Source: Pseudobdellovibrionaceae bacterium
GTDB lineage: Bacteria > Bdellovibrionota > FAC87 > UBA2466 > JACKAF01
Direction of reading: 5' to 3'
Assembly (NCBI GenBank): GCA_020635235.1
Contig: JACKAF010000002.1
Span: 372,001-436,000 of the forward strand
Length of the DNA: 64,000 nt
The stretch's first letter is position 1; each line of letters opens with the position of its first letter. The position numbers and the translations under genes are program-made. Below, in pieces: positions 18,557-27,626 of this stretch. The notes beneath the pieces were generated by a model. The model saw only the letters and a list, made by a program, of their open reading frames with translations. It was not told the DNA's origin and did not search any database.

Positions 18557-19828
18557 CTAGAATCGAAAATTGAGGCTGGCATAGCCGCGTAAGAGCAGGT
18601 TTTCTATACTTGCCGTACCTGTAATCCCGTTTCCGGAGAAGGTAAGCGAATCTCGATGTCCACTGAGCGCCAACTCCACTTCCCAGCGATCGGAAAGTAG
18701 CAGCTGGCCGGTCAGCTTTACCGACATGTTGCCCAGAAGCTTGGAAGGGTTGTTTGCCACCACCCCATTGTTCTCGCCGATGAGAAACATGCCCATCAGG
18801 TAGTTAAATTCCAGGCCCATCACCAGCCCTCGGCTCATAAAGTGGCGAAGGCGAAGTTGGAAATCAGCAGCCAAAAGGTTGTGCTTACTTCTACCAGCGT
18901 ACGCGCCGGAGGAAGTTTGTATGCGCATGTATTCTCGGGTACGAGGGCCAAGGCCTAAGCCGAGTTCCCAACGAGAGCTGCCGGTCGCACGCAAAAGCGC
19001 ATAGTTTACATGTAGGCGCCAGTCGCGCAGATCTGTAATGTCGCCTTCAATCTTAAAGAATTGGTTTTCAAGAGTCGAATCCATGAAAACACGTTGGCCG
19101 AGCCATACATCTCCGGAGGCGCCGGCGCTCATTCCAAACGCGGAGATGTTTCCTGATTCCGTGGTCTGGACGTAGTAGTTGTACGGTCCAGAAGCAGAAA
19201 AAATTCCTAAGCGTGCCGGCGGAATATACAAGTATTTCTGAACGGCAAAGCGACGGGGGGCGCTGAGATCGCCCGAGGTAGTATTGGTCGACGCTGGTCC
19301 GCGGGTTGCCTTTTCTCCCGGCAGGAGGCCTTGCACCTGCCACGTGTACTCCCCGGGAGGGATCTTCCCGATGACAGCACGGCTTTGTTTCACAGTTTTT
19401 TGGTAAACCTTTTTGGACCTGCGCAATATGACGACCCGGTATTCCTCGACGTTTGGAACTTCTTCCCAGGCCAGAACAATATTCCCATCGGCGTCCGGAT
19501 ACATTTCCGCGTTTTCGACTAGCGTTGGTTTTGGGGCGTCCGGTTTTACGACTAAGCCAAAGTAGTCGGACCATTTGCCTGGTCTGCCGACGCGATCGTA
19601 TACACGAATACGGTACTTATAGGCCCCCGGATCGAGGTTCCCCGACCATTTGGTCGCTTTTTTGTCCAGGGTGGTGTCGACAACGGTGTTTGTACCGCGT
19701 TGGATCTGCAGTTGGTACTTCACGGCAAGCGAGAAACTCTTCCATTCGATGGTTGCTGTTTTCGCAAAGGCGCTCAGGCACATACTTGCGTTGAGCAGGA
19801 GTATCAGCATGTAAGACGCAAGTTTCAT
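18557..19828 (-). CDS. Outer-membrane barrel with fibronectin-type repeats
   Basis: A 423-residue exported protein with signal peptide (MLILLLNASMCLSAFA). Residues 25-190 form two fibronectin-III-like modules (KYQLQIQRG...YKYRIRVYDRVGRPGKWSDYF and NVEEYRVVILRR...GEYTWQVQGLLPG). The rest alternates like an outer-membrane beta-barrel and ends in LLLRGYASLNFRF, with the terminal Phe. It starts directly after the stop of the FecR-type gene upstream, which has the same type of modules, so the two probably form a complex: periplasmic part plus barrel. Function unknown. Confidence 0.7.
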   Translation of the reverse strand: MKLASYMLILLLNASMCLSAFAKTATIEWKSFSLAVKYQLQIQRGTNTVVDTTLDKKATKWSGNLDPGAYKYRIRVYDRVGRPGKWSDYFGLVVKPDAPKPTLVENAEMYPDADGNIVLAWEEVPNVEEYRVVILRRSKKVYQKTVKQSRAVIGKIPPGEYTWQVQGLLPGEKATRGPASTNTTSGDLSAPRRFAVQKYLYIPPARLGIFSASGPYNYYVQTTESGNISAFGMSAGASGDVWLGQRVFMDSTLENQFFKIEGDITDLRDWRLHVNYALLRATGSSRWELGLGLGPRTREYMRIQTSSGAYAGRSKHNLLAADFQLRLRHFMSRGLVMGLEFNYLMGMFLIGENNGVVANNPSKLLGNMSVKLTGQLLLSDRWEVELALSGHRDSLTFSGNGITGTASIENLLLRGYASLNFRF

Positions 19829-21802
19829 CTATTCAACCTTAGAACCCAGAATCTCTGGGGCCTTCAGGGGATCTCCATACGTGATCGAAAAGTTTTTGAA
19901 CGGGAGGGGAAGCCCTCCTCGATCGAGCGGGTCGATGGCCCGTACTGTCCACCGGTATTTTCCTTCTTTGATGGCTTTAAGGGGGAATCGTGTTTTGTCA
20001 GTTTTGGCGCTTGCGAGTTCCCGTCCCCCCCTATCCAGGAGGCGTACTTCGTATTGGGTCGCGGATTCCACCGGCTCCCATTCCAAAACCGGATCTTGAT
20101 CCTCTCTGAATCGAACCACATTAACCGTCTGCTGGTGTTTCGGGAAAATTTCTCTGGGTGCCTGCAAAAGCGGGTGCACGCCGATAGAAAAAGACCTTTT
20201 TTCGCTAACTCGGATCGGTTCCCCCGTCTCTCTCTCCAGAGTCACCGTCCAGTAGTACTTTCCATCAGGCAATTGCATGTCACCGCTTTTAATATATGGG
20301 GTTTGAGTATTGTAAGATCGCGGCTCTTGGTTTAGGAAGGAAGAAGTCCCTATCCGTATGTGGTACTGCTGGTCCTTTTCAGTTTTGATATCTTCCCACT
20401 CCAAGGAAAATTCCGGAGCCTCTTTCCAGTATCCAAACAATTTCTTGTCTTCCGGGCCTTTGAGTACCAAAGGACGGCGATCCATGACGTTAAAGTGTCT
20501 CCAGTCTGATTGAACTGCCGAGGCCCCGGCGTGCAGAGCCGACACGCGCCAGCGGTAGTGCCCGGTTTCCCGTGCGCGCCAGCGTAGACTGTAAGCGCTA
20601 AGTCTTTTCTTCAACGCGGTGGCGATAGTTTTTTCTCCGCGCAGTTGTTCGATTTCCAACTCAAATAGGGTGTTTTCAATCGGGAACTGCCAGCTAAAGC
20701 TGGTGCTTTCCGTTAAGGGAAGCTCCGCGTTTTCCTGTGGAGCGTTGAGCGCAATGGGAATGGACTTAACAGACTCCACGCTGAGTGACCTGGGTGTGGA
20801 GAGAATCGTAAATTGGGGGTAGGTTGCGGCCAGACGCCAGAAGTAATTTCCCGTCGGTAAAACGACGCGCGCTCTACCACTTTCCGCGGAAATCTCCTCA
20901 TCCACCCGGAGATTTTTTGTTTCAAAGTTGTTGGTGGTGGCGATCTGCAAGTGGGGTTGCGATGGGAAGCCGTAGCGCGAGGGTATCCAGCGAAACTCCA
21001 CGGGAGAGTTGGCGGTCCATTGCTGAACTGTTTTCTCGTTTGCGGGGTAGACGGGATCTAGGCCTCTGGCGTTTTGTATGTGGAACTCCCGAACCTCAGG
21101 GCTTTGTAGGCGCGGGGACATCAGCCGCCAATAGTAGTTTCCGGGGGCCAGGGCTACCCGGAACATCGATTGGCCTTTTTCGGGCGAAAATACTTGGGTG
21201 CTATTGTCCTTGAACTTTCTGCTGCGAGAAACTTGAAGTTGGGGCTGTAAGGCGGCGGCTTCTTCCCCAAGTTCTAGCCATTCAAACATCACTTCTGTCT
21301 TACTGTCTGACTGTACGTACAAATTTTGAAAAGAAGAGGGAGAGAGTAGGCGTACGGGAATTTTTTCGATAACTGGGGCTTTGTTCTCCTCCGCGTTGAT
21401 TCGAAAGTCCTGCTTCTTGCCACGGACGACAAAGGTTCCTTTTACGAACTTCATTTCAAGGGGCGGAACATCGTCGATAATGACCAAACTGTGTTCGCCC
21501 ACTTCTAGCAGCGTGTCATCCTTGAGCTTTATAGTTGCGGAACTTGCTTCACCAACCTGTAAGGAATCTCTTTTTTGTAACTGGGAACCCTCGTTGACGC
21601 TCTGCCAGAGAAAACTTGCTTTGGCCTTTTTTCTTACTTTGGAAACGCGCCTTGTAACCTGGGCAACGCCTTGTTCTGGCGAATGCAGCGCGTTACCTGT
21701 GAGATCAACATAGAGAAAATAACCCGACGTGGCGGCTCCGGCCATGCATGTTCCAAGAACAAGTAGGCGCCGCAAGAGTCTGCTTTTAGAATTCGGGATC
21801 AT
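19829..21802 (-). CDS. FecR-domain protein with fibronectin-type repeats
   Basis: A 657-residue protein anchored by one N-terminal membrane helix (LLVLGTCMAGAATSGYFLYV). A FecR-like domain follows at about residues 60-135 (SLQVGEASSATIKLKDDTLLEVGEHSLVIIDD and MKFVKGTFVV). Then come several fibronectin-like modules marked by YYWRL, YFWRL, YRWRVSAL, YYWTVTLE and YRWTVRAID at roughly 90-residue spacing. In many Bdellovibrionota and spirochaete-type genomes such FecR proteins sit next to adenylate cyclases, as here, where the cyclase is divergent 102 bp away. The role is probably envelope sensing or scaffolding (inference). Confidence 0.75.
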   Translation of the reverse strand: MIPNSKSRLLRRLLVLGTCMAGAATSGYFLYVDLTGNALHSPEQGVAQVTRRVSKVRKKAKASFLWQSVNEGSQLQKRDSLQVGEASSATIKLKDDTLLEVGEHSLVIIDDVPPLEMKFVKGTFVVRGKKQDFRINAEENKAPVIEKIPVRLLSPSSFQNLYVQSDSKTEVMFEWLELGEEAAALQPQLQVSRSRKFKDNSTQVFSPEKGQSMFRVALAPGNYYWRLMSPRLQSPEVREFHIQNARGLDPVYPANEKTVQQWTANSPVEFRWIPSRYGFPSQPHLQIATTNNFETKNLRVDEEISAESGRARVVLPTGNYFWRLAATYPQFTILSTPRSLSVESVKSIPIALNAPQENAELPLTESTSFSWQFPIENTLFELEIEQLRGEKTIATALKKRLSAYSLRWRARETGHYRWRVSALHAGASAVQSDWRHFNVMDRRPLVLKGPEDKKLFGYWKEAPEFSLEWEDIKTEKDQQYHIRIGTSSFLNQEPRSYNTQTPYIKSGDMQLPDGKYYWTVTLERETGEPIRVSEKRSFSIGVHPLLQAPREIFPKHQQTVNVVRFREDQDPVLEWEPVESATQYEVRLLDRGGRELASAKTDKTRFPLKAIKEGKYRWTVRAIDPLDRGGLPLPFKNFSITYGDPLKAPEILGSKVE

Positions 21803-21904
21803 TCTCGGAATTCATCGGTAATTTCTTTCCTAGGCTGGAGGTAAATTTAGAAAGGATTTTAGCTCTTTAGCTTTGATTCCGAAAAGTTTTACGGAGGCAA
21901 AAGC

Positions 21905-23731
21905 GTGTCCAAAAAATTCAAAATGGGTTTTGGGATTGGATCAAAGATTTCAACTTTGATCGGCTTTCTCTTGTTGGTGTCCACGGCGAGCGTTGTGTAC
22001 CTTGCGACGAGGTTGTTCATAGAAGACAACACCGCACTCATCCAACAGATGAACGCCGACTCGGCGTCGGCGACTGCCTTACAGACGCGCGAGTATTTTG
22101 AAAATCAATCCAAGCGATCGCAGTTGATTGGTCGTCGCTTGTGGCAACAGAAAACCATCAACGACAATGATGAAGCTGAGCTTTTGGGAAGTGATATTCT
22201 TTACGTGGGAATCTACGACAGCGCGAATCAGCAAAAGACACGGGAACTGAAGGCCGGCAGCATTGCCAAGCTGCTCAAAACTGAACCCGATTGGGTGAAG
22301 GACCGGCTAACTCAGGATGGAAGCATTTCCTTTCAGCAAGTGGCTCAGGGAGAACCCCAGATAACCACGATTCAGGCCGAAGGCGAGGCCGCTTATTTGG
22401 CTGTCGCGGTTCCGTTTGTGAAGCGGGAGAATGGCTTTAGTCACTTTCTTGTCTCTATTTATGATTATCGACCACTCCTCTCCACGTTTGCGGATGATGA
22501 CCTGTCCACGCGCTACATGGTGGATCGCAGGGGAAATCTGATCACCCACCCCGAAGCCTCGCGCATCCATCAGAACGTGTCTGCTCTCGGGATCGTGCAG
22601 GAGTTTTTGAGGGGACAGTTCAACAATGGGCAGACCCGATACGAAGTACCGGAAACCGGAGAGCCCATGCTGGGGGCTTTTCGCGCCGTGGGCTTTGCCG
22701 GCCTCGGCGTCGTTACCGAGATACCGGAAGCAAAGGCTTTTGAGGCAGCAAAGCGTGTGGAGTATCGATCGCTTTTGGTGGGAGCGCTGATCCTGTGCGT
22801 CGCTTTAGCGGTGGGCTATCTCTTTTCCGAGAGTCTCACATCCCCCCTCTACGCGCTTGTAGGCGCCGCGAATCAAATTGCTTCAGGTGATTTTAATTTG
22901 AGTCTTAAGCCCAAAACAAAAGACGAAGTTGGGTTTTTGTCTTTGGCGTTCAACGACATGGCCGCGGGGCTCGCGGAGCGCGAGCGGTTGCGTGATACGT
23001 TCAATAAATTTCACAGTGAAGAAATTGCGGCAAAGATCCTCTCCGGCGAGGTGAAACTCGGCGGGGAGCGCATGGATGCGACGATATTTTTCAGTGACAT
23101 CCGCGGGTTTACTCACCTGAGCGAGAGCCTTCCGCCCGAGAAGGTGGTCGAACTTCTCAATGAGTACATGCAGGCGATGGTAGGTGTGATCCAGCAGTTC
23201 AAGGGTGTGGTAGACAAGTACGTAGGCGACGCCATTATGGCGACCTGGGGCGTTCCTCTTTCGGGCACTGAGGACACGGCGCGGGCCGTATCCGCCTGTC
23301 TCGCGATGCGCCAGGCACTTGCGCAGCTGAACGAAAGGCGAAAATCGCGAGGCGAAACCCCGCTATACATGGGAATGGGGCTAAATGTTGGACCCGTAAC
23401 GGCTGGTAATATCGGTTCTGAATCCCGCATGGAGTACACGGTAATCGGGGACAGCGTGAACACGGCCTCTCGGATAGAGTCGATGACAAAGGCATTTGGA
23501 ACTGACTTGCTTATTTCCAAGTCCGTCTATGATCGAATCCACACCATGTTCATCTGCGATGCCTGCGGTGGGGCCTCGGTCAAAGGAAAAACCGATGCTA
23601 TCCAGGTGTTTAAGGTGAAGGGCTACTACGACAAGAACCGAAACCCGGTGCTCATTGAAACTCCCTACAGCAGCTACGTCGCCGAGGCGAGCGATAAAGT
23701 GAAGTCTACCGAGGTAACCCAGGCTGCCTAA
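21905..23731 (+). CDS. Membrane adenylate cyclase, Cache-HAMP-class III
   Basis: A 608-residue receptor cyclase. Transmembrane helix 1 is at about 16-36, a periplasmic Cache-like sensor at 37-285 (with YMVDRRGNLITHPEA), helix 2 at about 286-308, HAMP at about 308-362 and the catalytic domain at 385-560. Metal-binding aspartates lie in ATIFFSDIRGFT and VGDAIMATW. The lysine in VVDKYVGD and the aspartate in YTVIGDSVNTASRIE match adenine-specific cyclases, so the product should be cAMP. The C-terminus, with CDACGG, is short and unassigned. The GTG start has a GGAGG site. It is divergent from the FecR gene and may share regulation with it. Confidence 0.9.
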   Translation: MSKKFKMGFGIGSKISTLIGFLLLVSTASVVYLATRLFIEDNTALIQQMNADSASATALQTREYFENQSKRSQLIGRRLWQQKTINDNDEAELLGSDILYVGIYDSANQQKTRELKAGSIAKLLKTEPDWVKDRLTQDGSISFQQVAQGEPQITTIQAEGEAAYLAVAVPFVKRENGFSHFLVSIYDYRPLLSTFADDDLSTRYMVDRRGNLITHPEASRIHQNVSALGIVQEFLRGQFNNGQTRYEVPETGEPMLGAFRAVGFAGLGVVTEIPEAKAFEAAKRVEYRSLLVGALILCVALAVGYLFSESLTSPLYALVGAANQIASGDFNLSLKPKTKDEVGFLSLAFNDMAAGLAERERLRDTFNKFHSEEIAAKILSGEVKLGGERMDATIFFSDIRGFTHLSESLPPEKVVELLNEYMQAMVGVIQQFKGVVDKYVGDAIMATWGVPLSGTEDTARAVSACLAMRQALAQLNERRKSRGETPLYMGMGLNVGPVTAGNIGSESRMEYTVIGDSVNTASRIESMTKAFGTDLLISKSVYDRIHTMFICDACGGASVKGKTDAIQVFKVKGYYDKNRNPVLIETPYSSYVAEASDKVKSTEVTQAA

Positions 23732-23738
23732 AAAGTTC

Positions 23739-24260
23739 TTAGGAAACCGAATCTGTTCGCAATATGGAGTAAAGCTCGAAATCCACCCGCTCTCCGCGAA
23801 CTATGAGGTACTGCCTTAGCGTCCCCTCGAAGACAAAACCCACCTTCGAAAGAATCTTTTTTGATGCGATGTTGTCTTTGTGGACGGTCGCGATTAGACG
23901 ATCGATTGTCGTTTTAAAAAAAACGTCTTTGATGAACTGACGGACGATTTGCGTTCCTAAACCCCTGCCTGCACAGTTCGGTGCAATGTGGTACCCGAAC
24001 GAAGCGGAGCGCATTCTTGGATTGTACTGTTCGATGGCGACGGTTCCGACAACTTCCTTACCTTCCAAAACGAACCAACGATGAATTTTCCCTTCTTCCA
24101 GTTGGCCCAGTTCCGCTTTTTGTAAGAGTACCCTGGCAAGAAGTTCGGACTCGTGTTCGTCTTCGATGGGGTTGTGCAGGCGTGCCTGTTCGTGTTGCCG
24201 CCAAACGTGCCACTGCGGAACAAAAACGGGATCGGGGTGCACAAACTCCAGGGATGACAA
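23739..24260 (-). CDS. GNAT acetyltransferase, RimJ/RimL-like
   Basis: A 173-residue GNAT-fold enzyme of the RimJ/RimL group, which acetylates N-terminal amines of ribosomal or other proteins or small molecules with acetyl-CoA. The acetyl-CoA loop is visible in SFGYHIAPNCAGRGLGTQIVRQFI, followed by DRLIATVHKDNIASKKILSKVGFVFEGTLRQYLIVRGERVDFELYSI, the typical RimJ-like C-terminal half. The true substrate cannot be told. The gene directly follows the secreted-protein gene on the same strand with no gap. Confidence 0.88.
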   Translation of the reverse strand: MSSLEFVHPDPVFVPQWHVWRQHEQARLHNPIEDEHESELLARVLLQKAELGQLEEGKIHRWFVLEGKEVVGTVAIEQYNPRMRSASFGYHIAPNCAGRGLGTQIVRQFIKDVFFKTTIDRLIATVHKDNIASKKILSKVGFVFEGTLRQYLIVRGERVDFELYSILRTDSVS

Positions 24261-25085
24261 CTAGTTTACTCCCTCAATAGGTTTGTCTTGGGAATCTTCT
24301 GCTACCTCGAAAATATCACCGCGGCCCACAAAATCCTCAGCAAAAGATTGCACTGCGCTTCGCATGGCTATTGTGTCCGGCGTGTTGACGGCTGCGGGGG
24401 CGAGTTGCAGATGACCGTGTTCTAGATGGGCAAATGTTTCGGGAGAGTCGTTACCATTTGAAATCAAAACGTAGTTAATCGCGTGACGTGATTTCGCCTC
24501 GTCGTAACCAAAAGGGGCGAACCAAGCCTTTTCAGAAACAACGTAGCACACAATATCCGAGCGGCTGTTGTCGAAGTGGGTGACTTCATAGGTGACGGCG
24601 TCAAATCCGCTGTTTTCAAAAAAGCGGATGCTTTCCCTTGAGCGGTACAGCTGGCGCTTAAACGCTTTTACCCCGCGAAGAGCTATCTGAGCTATCAGCT
24701 GGGTCATATCAACGGTCGCCATGGGGTTTCTTTTTTCGTAACCTTGGCGCATGGGCTTGGTGCCAGAGTAGACAATGATTGGAAAGTCGATTTCAATTGA
24801 GCGTAACGACTCCAGCCATTCTCTAGCAACCGTCATGTCATACTGAAACTGCGGAGGGGTTGTCGCAAGCTCGGTTTCCAATGTCTCTAGATGTTGTGCC
24901 GCGAGGACGCGCTTCACAAAACTAGAGTGTTGCCATGCTGCGACTACCGCTTTGGGATTAAAGATATTGAAGTGAGCTACTGACCAGCCGCACTCAGGAG
25001 CGACAACCGGGAGGTCCGGGTGCTCGGCCCCAGCTAGACTCAGACTTAACCATGCCCCCAATACCACGAGCCATTGCTTCTTCAT
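24261..25085 (-). CDS. Secreted protein of unknown function
   Basis: A 274-residue exported protein. The start at 25085 is chosen because AAGGA lies 7 bp upstream and a clean signal peptide follows (MKKQWLVVLGAWLSLSLAGA); the frame remains open 19 codons further. No family was recognised. A His-rich stretch HLEHGH around residue 220 could bind metal but does not match HExxH or HxxEH peptidase motifs. The gene abuts the acetyltransferase downstream. Confidence 0.6.
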   Translation of the reverse strand: MKKQWLVVLGAWLSLSLAGAEHPDLPVVAPECGWSVAHFNIFNPKAVVAAWQHSSFVKRVLAAQHLETLETELATTPPQFQYDMTVAREWLESLRSIEIDFPIIVYSGTKPMRQGYEKRNPMATVDMTQLIAQIALRGVKAFKRQLYRSRESIRFFENSGFDAVTYEVTHFDNSRSDIVCYVVSEKAWFAPFGYDEAKSRHAINYVLISNGNDSPETFAHLEHGHLQLAPAAVNTPDTIAMRSAVQSFAEDFVGRGDIFEVAEDSQDKPIEGVN

Positions 25086-25235
25086 GCACGGTTCCTTGCT
25101 TAGGTTTTGGGGCAAACTAGCACTTTGAAGCCAAATACTCAACGCGGTGGTTTCTTCAATTATTCTCTCGGTTTATGTTGGGTTCCCTTGCCAACTGAGG
25201 TTTCGTCCCCAAGTTATCAATGAAGGGAGCCAGCA

Positions 25236-25673
25236 ATGGACAGTTTTGTTGCGTGCGAGCAGTGTGAGTCAGTCAATCGCGTGAACCTTGAGACCGCAGA
25301 GGCAAAGACACCGATCTGCGCCAAATGCAAGGCTAAGTTGCCTATAAGCGGCGGCGTAGTGACTGTGAATGATCGCACCTTTGCAGCTTTGACTTCAGGT
25401 TCCCCTATTCCTGTTGTTGTAGACTTCTGGGCGGCCTGGTGTGGGCCTTGTAAATCCTTTGCGCCAACCTTTTCCGAGGTTGCACGCGAACTTGGTGGGA
25501 AATTTGTTTTCGCAAAACTTGATACGGATGCCAACCCGCAGAGCCCTGCGCGCTACAACATTAGAGGGATCCCTAGTCTTGTGGCCTTCTTGAAGGGAAG
25601 GGAACTCGCGCGTTCGTCGGGAGCGATGCCGCCCCCAGTGTTTAAGAATTGGTTGGCTGGACTATCCAGCTAA
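25236..25673 (+). CDS. trxC: Thioredoxin 2 (zinc-finger thioredoxin)
   Basis: A 145-residue cytoplasmic thiol-disulfide reductase of the TrxC type. The N-terminal 30 residues carry two CxxC pairs (CEQCESVN and CAKCKAKLP) that bind zinc, as in thioredoxin 2. The thioredoxin fold follows with active site WAAWCGPCKSF and the cis-proline region RGIPSLVAFLKG. TrxC proteins are usually induced by oxidative stress. It is followed 22 bp later by a small gene of unknown function. Confidence 0.95.
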   Translation: MDSFVACEQCESVNRVNLETAEAKTPICAKCKAKLPISGGVVTVNDRTFAALTSGSPIPVVVDFWAAWCGPCKSFAPTFSEVARELGGKFVFAKLDTDANPQSPARYNIRGIPSLVAFLKGRELARSSGAMPPPVFKNWLAGLSS

Positions 25674-25695
25674 ACGAATAGAGGAGTGTGTTGTA

Positions 25696-25902
25696 GTGCG
25701 CAATGTAGTTGAGCGGAAGCTGGCACCGGAGGTGTTTAGGCAGAGGTTTGTCATTGAAGGTTACTTTGATAGGGACAGTACAAAAAAAGATATTGAGGTG
25801 TTTTTTAGTGGCGTGTGCAAGGAGCTAGACCTTCGCGCGTACGGCGAGCCCATAATTTATGAGCGCGGGGCAATGCGAGACTTTTGCATTCTAGTGGGGT
25901 AG
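25696..25902 (+). CDS. Small protein, possibly SAM-decarboxylase-like N-terminus
   Basis: A 68-residue protein with GAGGAG about 9 bp before a GTG start. The stretch FRQRFVIEGYFDRDSTKK... followed by LRAYGEPIIYE resembles, from memory, the beginning of short bacterial S-adenosylmethionine-decarboxylase-like proteins, which are normally about twice this length. The chain ends abruptly at RDFCILVG, so it may be truncated, frameshifted, or an unrelated small protein. It lies between trxC and an SDR gene in the same direction, 22 and 36 bp from them. Confidence 0.5.
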   Translation: MRNVVERKLAPEVFRQRFVIEGYFDRDSTKKDIEVFFSGVCKELDLRAYGEPIIYERGAMRDFCILVG

Positions 25903-25938
25903 TGTCCTAGTTGAAGTGAAGACGCGGGGAGTTTTTGG

Positions 25939-26829
25939 ATGAAAAATGTATGGAATGATTCGAGCATTGGGGACCTGTCCGGAAAAACAATCGTGATCAC
26001 CGGTGCTACGAGCGGCATCGGAAAGGCCGCCGCGCTGGTGATGGCAGAAAAAAATGCTGAAGTGGTGATCGCTGTACGCAACGTTGCTAAGGGTGAACAG
26101 GTAGTCGCAGAGGCCAAACAAAATCATCCCAACTCCAACATATCTGTCAGAAAACTAGATCTTTCGAATCTTGAATCGGTGAGTACTTTTGCTAAGGCGC
26201 TTAAGCAAGATTACAAACGTTTAGACGTCCTCATTAACAACGCGGGTGTTATGATGTGCCCACTCTCCAGAACTGCGGAAGGTTTCGAAATGCAATTTGG
26301 GACCAACCACCTTGGGCATTTTGCACTTACGGGTCAGCTATTGCCGCTTCTGGGGCCTGGATCTCGCGTAGTCGTGGTGTCTAGCCTGGCCCATCGTCGA
26401 GGCCGGTTAGACCTGGAAGATCTGAATTGGGAGAAACGCAGCTACGATGCGTATAAAGCTTACTTTGATAGTAAGCTAGCAAACCTATACTTTACTTATG
26501 AGTTAGCCAAAAAACTTGAAACCAAAGGCGTCCGCGTGACGGCGGCACACCCCGGTTGGACAGCGACCGATCTTCAGAAACATACACCTACGTTCAAGTT
26601 TCTTAACCGGTTTTTTGGGCAGGGGCCGCGCGAGGGAGCTTTGCCGACGCTTCGAGCGGCCTTCGATGACGATGCCCACAATGGAGACTATTTCGGCCCT
26701 TCGAGACACTTTGAAATGCACGGTAATCCGGTCAAAGTCCAGTCGAACAAACTGTCGCACGATTCAGTCATCGCGCGCGCGCTATGGGAGCGATCTGAAT
26801 CTCTGACCGGCGTGCACTATCCGAAATAA
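25939..26829 (+). CDS. Short-chain dehydrogenase, retinol-dehydrogenase-like
   Basis: A 296-residue Rossmann-fold oxidoreductase of the SDR family. Visible are the cofactor loop TGATSGIGKAAA, the structural NNAGVM, the catalytic serine in VVVVSSLAHRRG, and the YxxxK pair in AYFDSKLANLYF, followed by AAHPGW. It is closest in pattern to the WW-domain oxidoreductase/retinol dehydrogenase group, which uses NADP(H). Substrate unknown. The gene ends 8 bp from the convergent methyltransferase-like gene. Confidence 0.9.
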   Translation: MKNVWNDSSIGDLSGKTIVITGATSGIGKAAALVMAEKNAEVVIAVRNVAKGEQVVAEAKQNHPNSNISVRKLDLSNLESVSTFAKALKQDYKRLDVLINNAGVMMCPLSRTAEGFEMQFGTNHLGHFALTGQLLPLLGPGSRVVVVSSLAHRRGRLDLEDLNWEKRSYDAYKAYFDSKLANLYFTYELAKKLETKGVRVTAAHPGWTATDLQKHTPTFKFLNRFFGQGPREGALPTLRAAFDDDAHNGDYFGPSRHFEMHGNPVKVQSNKLSHDSVIARALWERSESLTGVHYPK

Positions 26830-26837
26830 AAGAAACG

Positions 26838-27566
26838 CTAGTTGTTTCGTAGAAACAATCTCGGTAACAACTTGCCCGTGCGCGTAGCATAGGCTTCATA
26901 GGCCGCGCCATGAATCGAAACGAGCTCGCGCTCTTCGAATAGTATTCCCACTAGGACATACAAAGTCATGGTACTGGAGAAAAGCAAATGCCCCGCACTC
27001 ATAGAGGGGGTGCTCCAGAAGGCCACGAGAAAGCCCAGCATGAGTGGGTGGCGGATATGGCGGTAAAATAAGCGTTCTTTAAACGCTACCTGTGTGTACG
27101 GCTTACCGGAAAAGTGCAGATACGCCTGGCGCAGGCCAAATAGGTCGAAATGGTTGATTAGGAACGTGGAGAGGAGAGCCGTTCCCCAACCCAGGGCCGA
27201 AATTGCGTAAAGGACGAAGCGAGCGGAACCGGACTCGACTTCCCAAACGGTACCCGAGATCGGGGACCAGAAACGAAAAAGGCCGACCAGGATGAGGCTC
27301 GCAAGCAGGACGAATGTTGTGCGTTCCACTGCCTCTGGAAGATATTGCGTCCACCACTGTTTGAAGCGTCCGCGCGCCATGATGGTGTGCTGGACAGCGA
27401 ATAGAGCGATCCAGGCAACGTTTCCAATCCAGCCACCCGTACCCGTTCCGGAATCCACCGTGGTCGGTACAGGAAGACCCATTACAAAGGCTATTAAGTA
27501 GAGAAATACTCCAAAAAATAGGAAGTAAGTTGCAATAGAATACACCATGACGAAAAAGCGGCCCAT
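26838..27566 (-). CDS. mddA: MddA-like methanethiol S-methyltransferase
   Basis: A 242-residue integral membrane protein of the NnrU/isoprenylcysteine methyltransferase superfamily. The pattern AVQHTIMARGRFKQWWTQYLPEAVERTTFV, LSTFLINHFDLFGLRQ, FYRHIRHPLMLGFLVAFWSTP and FEERELVSIHG matches the family described as methanethiol S-methyltransferase (MddA), which methylates methanethiol to dimethylsulfide. Six hydrophobic segments are evident. The assignment is by recalled family resemblance. The substrate in this organism is inferred; other small thiols are possible. Confidence 0.72.
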   Translation of the reverse strand: MGRFFVMVYSIATYFLFFGVFLYLIAFVMGLPVPTTVDSGTGTGGWIGNVAWIALFAVQHTIMARGRFKQWWTQYLPEAVERTTFVLLASLILVGLFRFWSPISGTVWEVESGSARFVLYAISALGWGTALLSTFLINHFDLFGLRQAYLHFSGKPYTQVAFKERLFYRHIRHPLMLGFLVAFWSTPSMSAGHLLFSSTMTLYVLVGILFEERELVSIHGAAYEAYATRTGKLLPRLFLRNN

Positions 27567-27626
27567 TTTTCCTCCAAAAAATCGTTAGTTATCCAATACG
27601 CGCGGCGAATTCCCAATTCGGCTCAT

